Source: an uncultured Roseobacter sp. (lineage in GTDB: Bacteria; Pseudomonadota; Alphaproteobacteria; Rhodobacterales; Rhodobacteraceae). Taken from it: a stretch of 64,000 bases of DNA. Under the pieces are notes generated by a model. That model saw nothing but the letters and a program-made list of their open reading frames with translations, was not told where the DNA came from and made no database searches. This document shows positions 16,623 through 25,020 of the stretch, piece by piece. The stretch is taken from assembly GCF_947488185.1 (NCBI RefSeq), contig NZ_CANKYM010000003.1:570873-634872 (forward strand), given 5' to 3'. The position numbers were made by a program, and so were the translations under genes. Position 1 is the first letter of the stretch. Every line of letters starts with the position of its first letter.

Positions 16623-17852
16623 TCACGCGGCGGCGAGATGGCGCGTGATCCGCGCATATCGGCGGTCTTTTCGCAGGTTCTGCAGCATGGGCTCTTGCTC
16701 GAGCCACATGTGATCCCGGTAGCCTTCGTCAACGGCCGAAGAGAGGGCCTCGAATGCACGATCATGTTCGCCCATCGTGGCAAAGGCAAAGGTGTCGTGA
16801 ATCTGGCAGAGCGAAGTTGCCGCGCCATGGCCGCAGAGCTTGTTGAATGCTGCTTCGGACTTGCCAAGCAGGGCCAGTACAGGGGCAAGCGTCTGACAGG
16901 ACCTTGGATCATCGGGGTTCAGTGCAAGTTGCGCCTCCACCCCACGCCGACAAATCGCCGAAATCCGATAAGACAGCGAAGAGTCGAAAGCCTTGGCAGC
17001 GCGGGCCGCAAGAAAGAGTGCGCGCGCGGGATCCACGGTCAGTTCGGCGGCGCGCATCGCCAGCGTGGCGGCCTCGCGATGACGTCTGGACGCAAAGGCC
17101 GAGCGCGCAGCGAGGTAGTGACCCTCGCCATCCCGGTCTCCCAGCTCGATGCTGCGCGCGAAGGCCATACTCGCCTCAGAATCGCGGCCAAGGCTGGCCA
17201 GTGCAAAACCATATGCGCTGTGTGATATGGCGCAGGTTGCGGCGCTGGAAACCGCGATCTGGCCATGTTCCGCAGCCGCCAGCAGTGTTTGTCTCGTGCC
17301 ACCGCCATAGAGCCCCGTGTGCGCCAGCGAAATTGCGTGCTGAGCCTGCGCCATGGCAGCCTCCGGCGCAAGTGCAACGGCTTCACGGCTCAATTCTGTT
17401 GCGCGACGTACCGCGTCGCGGTCTCCGCGTGCCAGTGCGGTACGCGATTCGAGCACACGAATATACGCATCGATCGACATTGCCGGGACCTGCGGCGAGA
17501 ACTGTGGCGTGACGCTGTCAAGCGGCCGGGTTTGCACCAGTAACCGGTAGCCCACCTTGGCGACGGTGCCGATCATTGGTTCGGCATTTCTCCCGTTGCG
17601 GAAGGCCCGCCGCAGTTCTGCCACCGCCTGGCTGAGGCTTTCGTCGGTCACTGTGACATTGGGCCAGACAGCATCCAGAAGCGCCTCGCGAGTGACCGTT
17701 TGCCCATCGGCGGTGCATAGTTCTGAGAGCACGCCAAAAGCCCGTGGAGAAAGTCTTTTTTCAACGTAGCCATCGCTGATGGCACGGGCGCCGGGATCAA
17801 CCCGCCAGCGTCCAACGGCAAAAGGTGCCGTGCGAAATTGGATAAATGACAT
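16623..17852 (-). CDS. Winged-helix regulator with C-terminal TPR-like domain
   Basis: 409 residues. The N-terminal 105 form an OmpR/PhoB-type winged helix: LSPRAFGVLSELCTADGQTV, REALLDAVWPNVTVTDESLS, IGTVAKVGYRLL. The rest is helical repeats rich in Ala with TPR-like spacing, as in many CadC-like or adenylate-cyclase-associated regulators; no transmembrane segment is seen, so it is cytoplasmic. AGGGGGT lies eight bases before the chosen ATG at 17852; the frame is open 66 codons further. Divergent from the binding-protein gene at 18258, which it may control (inference). Confidence 0.8.
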   Translation of the reverse strand: MSFIQFRTAPFAVGRWRVDPGARAISDGYVEKRLSPRAFGVLSELCTADGQTVTREALLDAVWPNVTVTDESLSQAVAELRRAFRNGRNAEPMIGTVAKVGYRLLVQTRPLDSVTPQFSPQVPAMSIDAYIRVLESRTALARGDRDAVRRATELSREAVALAPEAAMAQAQHAISLAHTGLYGGGTRQTLLAAAEHGQIAVSSAATCAISHSAYGFALASLGRDSEASMAFARSIELGDRDGEGHYLAARSAFASRRHREAATLAMRAAELTVDPARALFLAARAAKAFDSSLSYRISAICRRGVEAQLALNPDDPRSCQTLAPVLALLGKSEAAFNKLCGHGAATSLCQIHDTFAFATMGEHDRAFEALSSAVDEGYRDHMWLEQEPMLQNLRKDRRYARITRHLAAA

Positions 17853-18257
17853 GGTAAAATACCCCCTTGCTACGTGCATGTGGTGTCTGACAGAAATTTC
17901 CAGACTAATATGCGATACAATTGGCGCAAAAAACACGAGCGCAATATGCCCTGTCAATTCAAGGCTGCGTGAGGAATGGGCGCAAGCGGCTTTACGCTTT
18001 GAAACGGCAATAAACTTTTTGAACGAATGGCGAAGTGCCCTGGTGTCCATATATGTAACTCGGATGTCACCCGGAGTTCTCCGAGCTGCGCACGGTCTCT
18101 AAAGAATAGCGCGGAGTTTGGGTGTCGATACGCGCATTGGGACATGCGAAATGAGCCAAACGTGTACCCTTAAACCTTGTCTCAAACTCTCTGTTGTACG
18201 ATCACTGGGATATCCGTCCCGTGCGGTGGCGATTGTCATCCGAAAATGGAGTGCCCG
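17853..18257. promoter_or_regulatory. 405-base divergent intergenic region
   Basis: No convincing gene. It lies between the winged-helix regulator and the binding-protein gene and must carry both promoters. The only clear symmetry I see is CGGAGTTCTCCG at 18072-18083. A run of pyrimidine/G-rich sequence near 17860-17880 is the ribosome binding region of the minus-strand gene. Confidence 0.4.
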
Positions 18258-19565
18258 GTGAAATTTAGTGATATGATTTTGGCTGCAGCCCTGTTTTGCT
18301 CGCCCGCGTCTCCGCTCGCGGCGCAGACGGAAATCGCGTTCTGGCATGCGTTCTCCGGGGGGCTGGCGGAGCTCATGTCCACACAAGTTGACGCGTTCAA
18401 TGCCGCGCAGAACGACGTGATAGTAACCGCCGTTCGCAAGGGGGATTATGGGCAGACCCTTCGCGCCGGTCTCGAGGCTCTTGGTGCGGATGATCGGCCA
18501 AACCTGCTAATGGTCGACGATGTCGGGTCCGCTGCCATGGTCTCGACCCCAAGTGCTTTCAAACCGCTGCATGACGTGATGGTCATGCGCGACCCCGAGT
18601 TCACAGGTGACACTTACATCCCCGGCATCCGGGCTCTTTTTTCGGACCTGGACGGCAGAATGCTTTCCTTGCCGTTCAACACGTCAACACCGGTGCTTTG
18701 GGTGAACCGGGACGCGCTTGCCGCTACCGGGATTGATCCGGAAGTTGATTTGTCCACTTGGGAGCAGGTCAATGATGTATTGAGCCTATTGAAGGCAGCA
18801 GGCAGTACCTGTCCGTTGACAACCAGCTGGCCTAGCTGGATTCATCTGGAAAACTTCTCAGCCTATCACGACGTGCCTTTTGCCACGCAGGCAAACGGTT
18901 TGGGCGGGCGTGATGCAGCGCTTGCCCTGAACAGTGCCGCGCAGGTGGCGCACATCAACGCTTTGGGTGTTTGGGCGCAGGAAGGTAAATTCGTCTACGA
19001 AGGACGTCGCAATGCCGCGGGTGCAAAGTTCCGCGCCGGGGAATGCGCGCTTTTGACAGAAAGCTCTGCGGCATACGCCTCGATCCATGCCAGCGCGGAT
19101 TTCGATGTTGACGTGCGCCCTCTGCCTTACTGGCCAGCTTTGGTGGACGGGCCGCAGAATTCGACTGTCGGCGGCGGGTCCATCTGGATCATGGAAGGGC
19201 AGACAGAGGCGGAGTATCAGGCCACGGCCGCATTTCTGGCCTATCTTAGCGCGGCCGACACGCAGGCGCGTTGGCATCAAGCGACGGGGTATCTGCCGAT
19301 CACCTATAATGCGGTACAGCTCACAAGGGCTCAGGGGTTTTATGCAACGAACCCGGGCACGGATGTCGCCGTGACGCAGATTTCTGTTGACGTTTTGACA
19401 GATAACTCAAGAGGGGTGCGCCTGAATGCGCTGGACCTGCTGCGTGGGATCATCAACGAAGAGCTTGAGGCGGTCTGGTCAGGAGAAGCAGATGCGCAAT
19501 CGGCTCTCGACAGCGCCCAGAGGCGTGGGGATGCTGTCTTGCGCCGATTTAATCAGGCCAACTGA
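18258..19565 (+). CDS. ABC-type solute-binding protein, UgpB-like family 1
   Basis: 435 residues from GTG 18258, chosen because GGAG lies six bases upstream and it gives a clean signal peptide (KFSDMILAAALFCSPASPLAAQ). The mature part has the family-1 fold: EIAFWHAFSGGLAELMSTQV, SLPFNTSTPVLWVNRDAL, GEALL-like GECALLTESSAA, and IWIMEGQTEAEYQATAAFLA. UgpB-type proteins bind glycerol-3-phosphate or related compounds; the ligand here is not deducible. No permease or ATPase genes follow, so it is an orphan component in this window. Confidence 0.85.
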   Translation: MKFSDMILAAALFCSPASPLAAQTEIAFWHAFSGGLAELMSTQVDAFNAAQNDVIVTAVRKGDYGQTLRAGLEALGADDRPNLLMVDDVGSAAMVSTPSAFKPLHDVMVMRDPEFTGDTYIPGIRALFSDLDGRMLSLPFNTSTPVLWVNRDALAATGIDPEVDLSTWEQVNDVLSLLKAAGSTCPLTTSWPSWIHLENFSAYHDVPFATQANGLGGRDAALALNSAAQVAHINALGVWAQEGKFVYEGRRNAAGAKFRAGECALLTESSAAYASIHASADFDVDVRPLPYWPALVDGPQNSTVGGGSIWIMEGQTEAEYQATAAFLAYLSAADTQARWHQATGYLPITYNAVQLTRAQGFYATNPGTDVAVTQISVDVLTDNSRGVRLNALDLLRGIINEELEAVWSGEADAQSALDSAQRRGDAVLRRFNQAN

Positions 19566-19720
19566 CAACAGGGCTCAGGTTGTGCGAGGAGGGGGGCAGA
19601 TCGTTCCTTGCGAAAGCGGCTGGTACTTCTTTGCCTTGCCGTAGGCTGCGTGCCCGACAGAGCTCTTGAGGCACTTTTGATGGTCTCATCAAATGACGGG
19701 CATCCGGTAAACTAGGGCAT

Positions 19721-19984
19721 TTATCCTGTGATTTTAGCAGTTAGGTCCGCCCAAGACTTCGGGCGACTCACATCCATGATTACACCAGTGCGAATTCCTG
19801 TAGTGCGTCCAAAAGGGCGTTGGCGAAACTCCCGGTAGACGGGAATTTTGAGCGAGTGGACAATTTGTCGCAGCTCCAAAGCCCAAGTCTGATACTGGCT
19901 GGTGTGCTTTGGTATATTTTTGCCGTGGACCATGGGTTGGAGCAAGATTGTTACGGTGAAGTAATCATTGATTAATCTCGCCAC
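19721..19984 (-). CDS. Doubtful small ORF
   Basis: 87 codons on the minus strand between the binding-protein gene and acs. The sequence is protein-like in parts (RPKSWADLTAKI) but matches nothing I recognise and lacks a clear ribosome binding site. It may be a short gene, a remnant or chance. The surrounding stretch 19566-20155 otherwise holds only the acs upstream region. Confidence 0.3.
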   Translation of the reverse strand: MARLINDYFTVTILLQPMVHGKNIPKHTSQYQTWALELRQIVHSLKIPVYREFRQRPFGRTTGIRTGVIMDVSRPKSWADLTAKITG

Positions 19985-19995
19985 CTGAGAAGTCT

Positions 19996-20075
19996 TTTAC
20001 AAGAAATCGCTATTTCCGAAAAAACATTTACAAAAAATACCAATGAAACCAATGAAAAGGATGCTCAATTTACAA
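19996..20075 (+). promoter_or_regulatory. Three TTTACAA boxes upstream of acs
   Basis: TTTACAA occurs at 19996-20002, 20027-20033 and 20069-20075. Spacings of 31 and 42 bases are close to three and four helical turns, so the boxes face the same side of the DNA. A tandem ACCAATGAA pair lies between the second and third (about 20039-20056). AT-rich DNA here contrasts with the GC-rich genes. Suggestive of activator sites for acetate-regulated transcription; the protein is unknown. Confidence 0.4.
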
Positions 20076-20155
20076 TTCTGAGTATGCTCTGACGGCAAGC
20101 GCCACGTACCCCCGATGGTTGGGATGCAACGCGGCGCAGCACGAGGAGGATACCT

Positions 20156-22126
20156 ATGACAACGGAAGACTTGCTAGCGCCGACCGAGGTGTCGCCAGAC
20201 AGCACCGCGCGTAAACGGCCGCATGTGACTGCAGAGGACTATGCGCGGATATACAACGCATCCGTGCAGGACCCTGACGCCTTTTGGGCCAAGGAAGGTC
20301 AACGGATCGACTGGATCAAGCCTTTCACCAAGGTCAAGAACACGTCCTTTGCGCCCGGCAACATTGACATCCGCTGGTTCGAAGATGGCACGCTGAACGT
20401 CTCGGCCAATTGCATCGATCGCCACCTTGAGACGCGCGGCGACCAGACCGCCGTCATCTGGGAGCCGGATGACCCGGCGAAGGACGCAGCCCAGCACATC
20501 ACCTACAACGATCTGCACCGCTCTGTCAGCAAAATGGCCAATGTGTTGCGGGAGCTGGGCGTCGCAAAAGGCGACCGTGTTGTCATCTACCTGCCCATGA
20601 TCCCCGAGGCGGCCTATGCCATGCTCGCCTGTGCGCGGATTGGGGCCATTCATTCCATCGTTTTCGCCGGTTTCTCCCCGGACGCACTGGGCGCGCGGAT
20701 CAACGGCTGTGACGCGAAAGTCGTCATAACTGCAGACTATGCCCCCCGGGGCGGACGCGAAACGCCGCTGAAATCCAACACCGACACCGCGCTGCTGCAC
20801 TGCAAGGACGATGTCAAGTGTCTGGTGGTCAAACGCACCGGCGGGCAGACCACATGGACAGATCGCGATTACGATTGCACGGCATTGATGGCTGCGGCCT
20901 CGGCGGATTGCGCGCCGGTTGAGATGAACGCGGAAGATCCGCTTTTCATCCTCTACACCTCCGGCTCAACGGGCCAGCCCAAGGGCGTTGTGCACAGCTC
21001 CGGCGGCTATCTGGTCTATGCTGCGATGACCCATGAAATCACCTTCGACTACCACGACGGCGATGTCTTCTGGTGCACCGCGGATGTGGGTTGGGTGACT
21101 GGCCACAGCTATATCGTCTATGGTCCGCTGGCGAATGGCGGGACCACGATCATGTTCGAAGGTGTGCCCACCTATCCAGATGCGGGCCGGTTCTGGGAGG
21201 TCTGCGCCAAGCACAAGGTCAACCAGTTCTACACGGCCCCCACCGCGATCCGCGCGCTGATGGGCGCGGGCAAGGAGTGGGTGGAAAAGCACGATCTGTC
21301 CGACCTGCGCCTGCTGGGCTCGGTCGGTGAGCCGATCAACCCCGAAGCCTGGAACTGGTACAACGAGGTCGTCGGCAAGGGCAAATGCCCCATCGTCGAC
21401 ACCTTCTGGCAGACCGAAACGGGCGGCCACATGCTGACCCCGCTGCCCAGCACCAAGCTGAAGCCAGGTGCCGCACAACAGCCGTTCTTTGGCGTGCAGC
21501 CGGTTGTGCTGGAGCCGACCTCGGGCGAGGTGATTGAGGGCAATGGCGTCGACGGCGTGTTGTGCATCGCGGACAGCTGGCCCGGTCAGATGCGCACTGT
21601 CTGGGGGGATCACGCGCGGTTCGAGAAGACGTACTTCTCTGATTACAAAGGTTATTATTTCTCGGGCGACGGATGCCGCCGTGATGAAGATGGCGACTAT
21701 TGGATCACGGGCCGCGTGGATGACGTGATCAACGTCTCCGGTCACCGCATGGGTACGGCTGAGGTGGAAAGCGCATTGGTCGCGCATGCCAAGGTCGCCG
21801 AAAGCGCCGTGGTCGGCTACCCGCATGACGTCAAAGGGCAGGGCATCTATGCCTACGTGACCCTGATGAACGGTGAAGAGCCCACGGACGCGCTGCGCAA
21901 GGAGCTGGAAACATGGGTCCGCACCGAGATTGGCCCCATCGCCAAGCCGGACCTCATTCAATGGGCGCCGGGCCTGCCGAAGACACGCTCCGGCAAGATC
22001 ATGCGGCGCATTCTGCGCAAGATCGCCGAGGATGACTTTGGCGCGCTCGGTGACACTTCGACTCTCGCGGACCCGTCCGTGGTCGATGACCTCATCGAAA
22101 ACCGCATGAACCGGGGGGATGCATGA
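20156..22126 (+). CDS. acsA: Acetyl-CoA synthetase (AMP-forming)
   Basis: 656 residues, the family's usual length. The P-loop-like AMP-binding motif [11 protein letters not shown] is at about 266-276, with [21 protein letters not shown] and [20 protein letters not shown] following. The C-terminal [10 protein letters not shown] at about 607-616 carries the catalytic lysine that is commonly acetylated. It turns acetate, ATP and CoA into acetyl-CoA, AMP and pyrophosphate. GAGGAGGA precedes the ATG. It overlaps adk by ATGA, so AMP made here can be recycled by a co-translated enzyme. Confidence 0.97.
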   Translation: MTTEDLLAPTEVSPDSTARKRPHVTAEDYARIYNASVQDPDAFWAKEGQRIDWIKPFTKVKNTSFAPGNIDIRWFEDGTLNVSANCIDRHLETRGDQTAVIWEPDDPAKDAAQHITYNDLHRSVSKMANVLRELGVAKGDRVVIYLPMIPEAAYAMLACARIGAIHSIVFAGFSPDALGARINGCDAKVVITADYAPRGGRETPLKSNTDTALLHCKDDVKCLVVKRTGGQTTWTDRDYDCTALMAAASADCAPVEMNAEDPLFILYTSGSTGQPKGVVHSSGGYLVYAAMTHEITFDYHDGDVFWCTADVGWVTGHSYIVYGPLANGGTTIMFEGVPTYPDAGRFWEVCAKHKVNQFYTAPTAIRALMGAGKEWVEKHDLSDLRLLGSVGEPINPEAWNWYNEVVGKGKCPIVDTFWQTETGGHMLTPLPSTKLKPGAAQQPFFGVQPVVLEPTSGEVIEGNGVDGVLCIADSWPGQMRTVWGDHARFEKTYFSDYKGYYFSGDGCRRDEDGDYWITGRVDDVINVSGHRMGTAEVESALVAHAKVAESAVVGYPHDVKGQGIYAYVTLMNGEEPTDALRKELETWVRTEIGPIAKPDLIQWAPGLPKTRSGKIMRRILRKIAEDDFGALGDTSTLADPSVVDDLIENRMNRGDA

Positions 22127-22812
22127 TGGATGGCTCGAAAACACCCGTCACTGCCCCGGTTCTGATCCTGCTTGGCCCTCCCGGTGCCGGCAAAGGCACC
22201 CAGGCGCGGATGCTCGAAGACCGGCATGGCCTGGTCCAGCTCTCCACCGGCGATCTGTTGCGCGCGGCGGTGGCTGCGGGCACGCCCGCAGGCCAGCGCG
22301 CCAAGGCGGTGATGGAGGCCGGCGATCTGGTCAGCGATGAGATTGTCATCGCGATCCTGAGTGATCGGTTGGCTGACGCGGATTGCGTGCGAGGCGTAAT
22401 CCTCGATGGTTTCCCGCGCACAACCGTGCAGGCCGAGGCGCTGGATGCGCTGCTGCAAGCCACGAGCCAGCGGATCAATGCCGCGATCAGCCTTGAAGTG
22501 GATGACGCGGCCATGGTCGACCGCATCTCGGGCCGCTTCACCTGCGGCGGCTGCGGCGAAGGCTATCACGACACGTTCAAACCGACGGCCAAGCCGGGCG
22601 TCTGTGACCATTGCGGCAGCACCGAGATGAAGCGCCGTGCCGATGACAATGCCGAGACGGTGGCGCAGCGGCTCGCAGCCTATCACGCACAGACCGCGCC
22701 GCTCATCGACTACTACGCGGGCCAAGGGGCGCTGTCGCGCATCCCGGCCATGGGCGCGATTGACGAGATTGCCACCGCACTCGAAAGCGTGGTGGCGCAG
22801 GCCACGGCCTGA
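22123..22812 (+). CDS. adk: Adenylate kinase with zinc-type lid
   Basis: 229 residues. Walker [11 protein letters not shown] near residues 17-26, DGFPRT in the core, and a LID with four cysteines (CGGC and CDHC) that should bind zinc. It interconverts AMP plus ATP and two ADP. The start overlaps the acs stop (ATGA), with a second ATG three bases on. Rhodobacteraceae normally also carry adk in the ribosomal protein cluster, so this is probably a second copy dedicated to AMP from acyl-CoA formation (inference). Confidence 0.92.
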   Translation: MMDGSKTPVTAPVLILLGPPGAGKGTQARMLEDRHGLVQLSTGDLLRAAVAAGTPAGQRAKAVMEAGDLVSDEIVIAILSDRLADADCVRGVILDGFPRTTVQAEALDALLQATSQRINAAISLEVDDAAMVDRISGRFTCGGCGEGYHDTFKPTAKPGVCDHCGSTEMKRRADDNAETVAQRLAAYHAQTAPLIDYYAGQGALSRIPAMGAIDEIATALESVVAQATA

Positions 22813-22822
22813 CCAACTGAGG

Positions 22823-22839
22823 GAGGCCGCCCCGGCCTC
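22823..22839 (+). other. Intercistronic hairpin
   Basis: GAGGCCG pairs with CGGCCTC around CCC, between adk and the DUF4212 gene. No T-run follows. It may stabilise transcript ends or attenuate read-through from acs-adk into the transporter genes. Confidence 0.4.
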
Positions 22840-22864
22840 AGGGAATCACACGGAGGAGGGCAAT

Positions 22865-23125
22865 ATGTCCCAAACAAACGACACCAACGCCTATTGGAGT
22901 GCCAATGTGCGTCTTATCCTGATCAGCCTCGCCATCTGGGCGCTGGTCTCATTCGGGTTCGGGATCATCCTGCGCCCACTTCTGGCCGGGATCGCCGTCG
23001 GCGGCACCGACCTGGGCTTTTGGTTCGCACAGCAAGGGTCGATCCTCGTCTTCTTGGCGCTGATCTTCTTTTACGCCTGGCGCATGAACAAGCTCGACCG
23101 TGAACACGGCGTGGACGAGGAATAG
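22865..23125 (+). CDS. DUF4212 small membrane subunit of a sodium:solute symporter
   Basis: 86 residues with two membrane helices (about 15-40 and 48-72) and the DUF4212 signatures YWSANVRLILISLAIWALVS and FWFAQQGSILVFLALIFFYA, ending in the charged RMNKLDREHGVDEE. GGAGGAGGG lies four bases before the ATG. It is five bases from the symporter gene, the standard pairing for this family. Confidence 0.93.
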   Translation: MSQTNDTNAYWSANVRLILISLAIWALVSFGFGIILRPLLAGIAVGGTDLGFWFAQQGSILVFLALIFFYAWRMNKLDREHGVDEE

Positions 23126-23130
23126 GAACA

Positions 23131-24915
23131 ATGGACCAGTTTACACTCAACCTGCTGTTTGTGGGCGCGAGTTTCGCGCTCTACATCGGCATTGCGATCT
23201 GGGCCCGCGCGGGCTCCACATCAGAATTCTATGCCGCTGGGCGCGGCGTGCATCCTGTCACCAACGGCATGGCGACCGCTGCTGACTGGATGTCTGCCGC
23301 CTCCTTCATTTCGATGGCGGGGCTCATCGCGTTCACCGGCTACGACAACTCGTCCTTCCTGATGGGCTGGACCGGTGGCTATGTGCTGCTCGCACTGCTG
23401 CTTGCGCCCTATCTGCGCAAGTTCGGCAAGTTCACCGTTTCCGAGTTCATCGGCGACCGGTTCTATTCCAGCACCGCGCGCATGGTCGCTGTGATCTGCC
23501 TGCTCGTGGCCTCCATCACTTACGTGATCGGCCAGATGCAGGGTGTGGGCATCGCCTTTGGCCGCTTCCTTGAGATCGACGCCTTCTGGGGTCTGCTCAT
23601 CGGGTCCTGCGTGGTCTTCGCTTATGCGGTCTTCGGCGGCATGAAGGGCGTGACCTATACGCAGGTGGCGCAATACTGCGTGCTGATCACCGCCTATACA
23701 ATCCCGGCGGTCTTCATCTCGCTGCAACTGACGGGCAACCCGATCCCGGCGCTGGGTCTCTTCGGCAGTACGGAAAGTGGCGAGCCGCTGCTGGTCAAGC
23801 TGAACCAGATTGTGACCGACCTGGGCTTTGCCGAGTATACCGCAGCGCATGGGTCGACCATCAATATGGTGCTCTTCACCCTGTCGCTGATGATCGGCAC
23901 CGCCGGTCTGCCGCACGTGATCATGCGCTTCTTCACCGTGCCGCGTGTGTCCGATGCACGGTGGTCCGCAGGCTGGACGCTGGTCTTCATCGCGCTGCTC
24001 TATCTGACAGCCCCTGCTGTGGGTGCCATGGCACGGCTGAATATCTCCGAGCTGATGTGGCCCAATGGCACAAGCGGCGAAGCGGTCAGCGTCGAGCAGA
24101 TCGAAACCGACCCCGAGTACGCCTGGATGGCCACATGGCAAAAGACTGGCCTGCTGGGTTGGGAAGACAAGAACGGCGACGGCAAGATCCAGTACTACAA
24201 TGATCAGAACGCCGATCTGCAAGCTAAGGCCGCGGAGAACGGCTGGGAAGGCAATGAGCTGACCAACTTCAACCGCGACATCCTGGTGCTTGCCAACCCC
24301 GAGATTGCAAGCCTGCCGGGCTGGGTGATCGGCCTTGTGGCGGCGGGTGGCCTTGCGGCAGCGCTGTCGACGGCGGCAGGGTTGTTGCTGGCGATCTCTT
24401 CGGCGGTCTCACACGACCTGCTGAAAGGGCAACTGACGCCAAACATGTCGGAGAAATCCGAGCTTCTGGCGGCGCGGGTGTCGATGGCGGCGGCGATTGT
24501 GGTGGCGGTCCTTCTGGGCCTCAATCCACCGGGCTTTGCGGCGCAAACGGTGGCCTTGGCCTTCGGTCTCGCGGCAGCCTCGATCTTCCCGGCGCTGATG
24601 ATGGGCATCTTCTCGACCCGCATCAACAACGTCGGCGCGGTGGCAGGCATGCTTGCCGGTCTGGTGGTCACGCTGCTCTACATCTTCCTGCACAAAGGCT
24701 GGTTCTTCATCCCGGACACCAACACGTTCACGGATGCTGACCCGCTGCTGGGCCCGATCAAGTCGACCTCCTTCGGCGCCATCGGGGCGGCGGTCAACTT
24801 CGCGGTGGCCTATGTGGTCTCCGGCATGACCAAAGAGACCCCGCAGGAGATCAAGGACCTCGTCGAAAGCGTCCGCATCCCGCGTGGTGCTGGCGTGGCC
24901 GCTGACGGCCACTAA
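23131..24915 (+). CDS. Sodium:solute symporter (SSS family, ActP-like)
   Basis: 594 residues with about 13 membrane helices. The family core is visible: FYAAGRGVHPVTNGMATAAD, the sodium-site region SAASFISMAGLIAFTGYD, and GLPHVIMRFFTVP. A large soluble loop at about residues 310-390 contains an EF-hand-like calcium loop (DKNGDGKIQYYN). With DUF4212 it forms the VC_2705-type transporter, thought to import acetate or other short organic acids; placement after acs supports acetate (inference). AGGAA lies before the ATG. Confidence 0.92.
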   Translation: MDQFTLNLLFVGASFALYIGIAIWARAGSTSEFYAAGRGVHPVTNGMATAADWMSAASFISMAGLIAFTGYDNSSFLMGWTGGYVLLALLLAPYLRKFGKFTVSEFIGDRFYSSTARMVAVICLLVASITYVIGQMQGVGIAFGRFLEIDAFWGLLIGSCVVFAYAVFGGMKGVTYTQVAQYCVLITAYTIPAVFISLQLTGNPIPALGLFGSTESGEPLLVKLNQIVTDLGFAEYTAAHGSTINMVLFTLSLMIGTAGLPHVIMRFFTVPRVSDARWSAGWTLVFIALLYLTAPAVGAMARLNISELMWPNGTSGEAVSVEQIETDPEYAWMATWQKTGLLGWEDKNGDGKIQYYNDQNADLQAKAAENGWEGNELTNFNRDILVLANPEIASLPGWVIGLVAAGGLAAALSTAAGLLLAISSAVSHDLLKGQLTPNMSEKSELLAARVSMAAAIVVAVLLGLNPPGFAAQTVALAFGLAAASIFPALMMGIFSTRINNVGAVAGMLAGLVVTLLYIFLHKGWFFIPDTNTFTDADPLLGPIKSTSFGAIGAAVNFAVAYVVSGMTKETPQEIKDLVESVRIPRGAGVAADGH

Positions 24916-25020
24916 GACTGCCTGACGCCGCCACGGGGAACCGTGGCGGTGCCTCCCATATCAGGCCCGTCCTGCCCGATCCTCCTTCGGGCAGGGCATC
25001 CCGCTTCAAGAGGCTGACAC
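24916..25020 (+). other. Gap with two GC hairpins
   Basis: GCCACGG/CCGTGGC (about 24930-24947) and CTGCCCGA/TCGGGCAG (about 24970-24992) form two stems in the 105 bases after the symporter gene. Neither has a T-run. They probably protect the 3' end of the transporter mRNA or reduce read-through. Confidence 0.4.
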
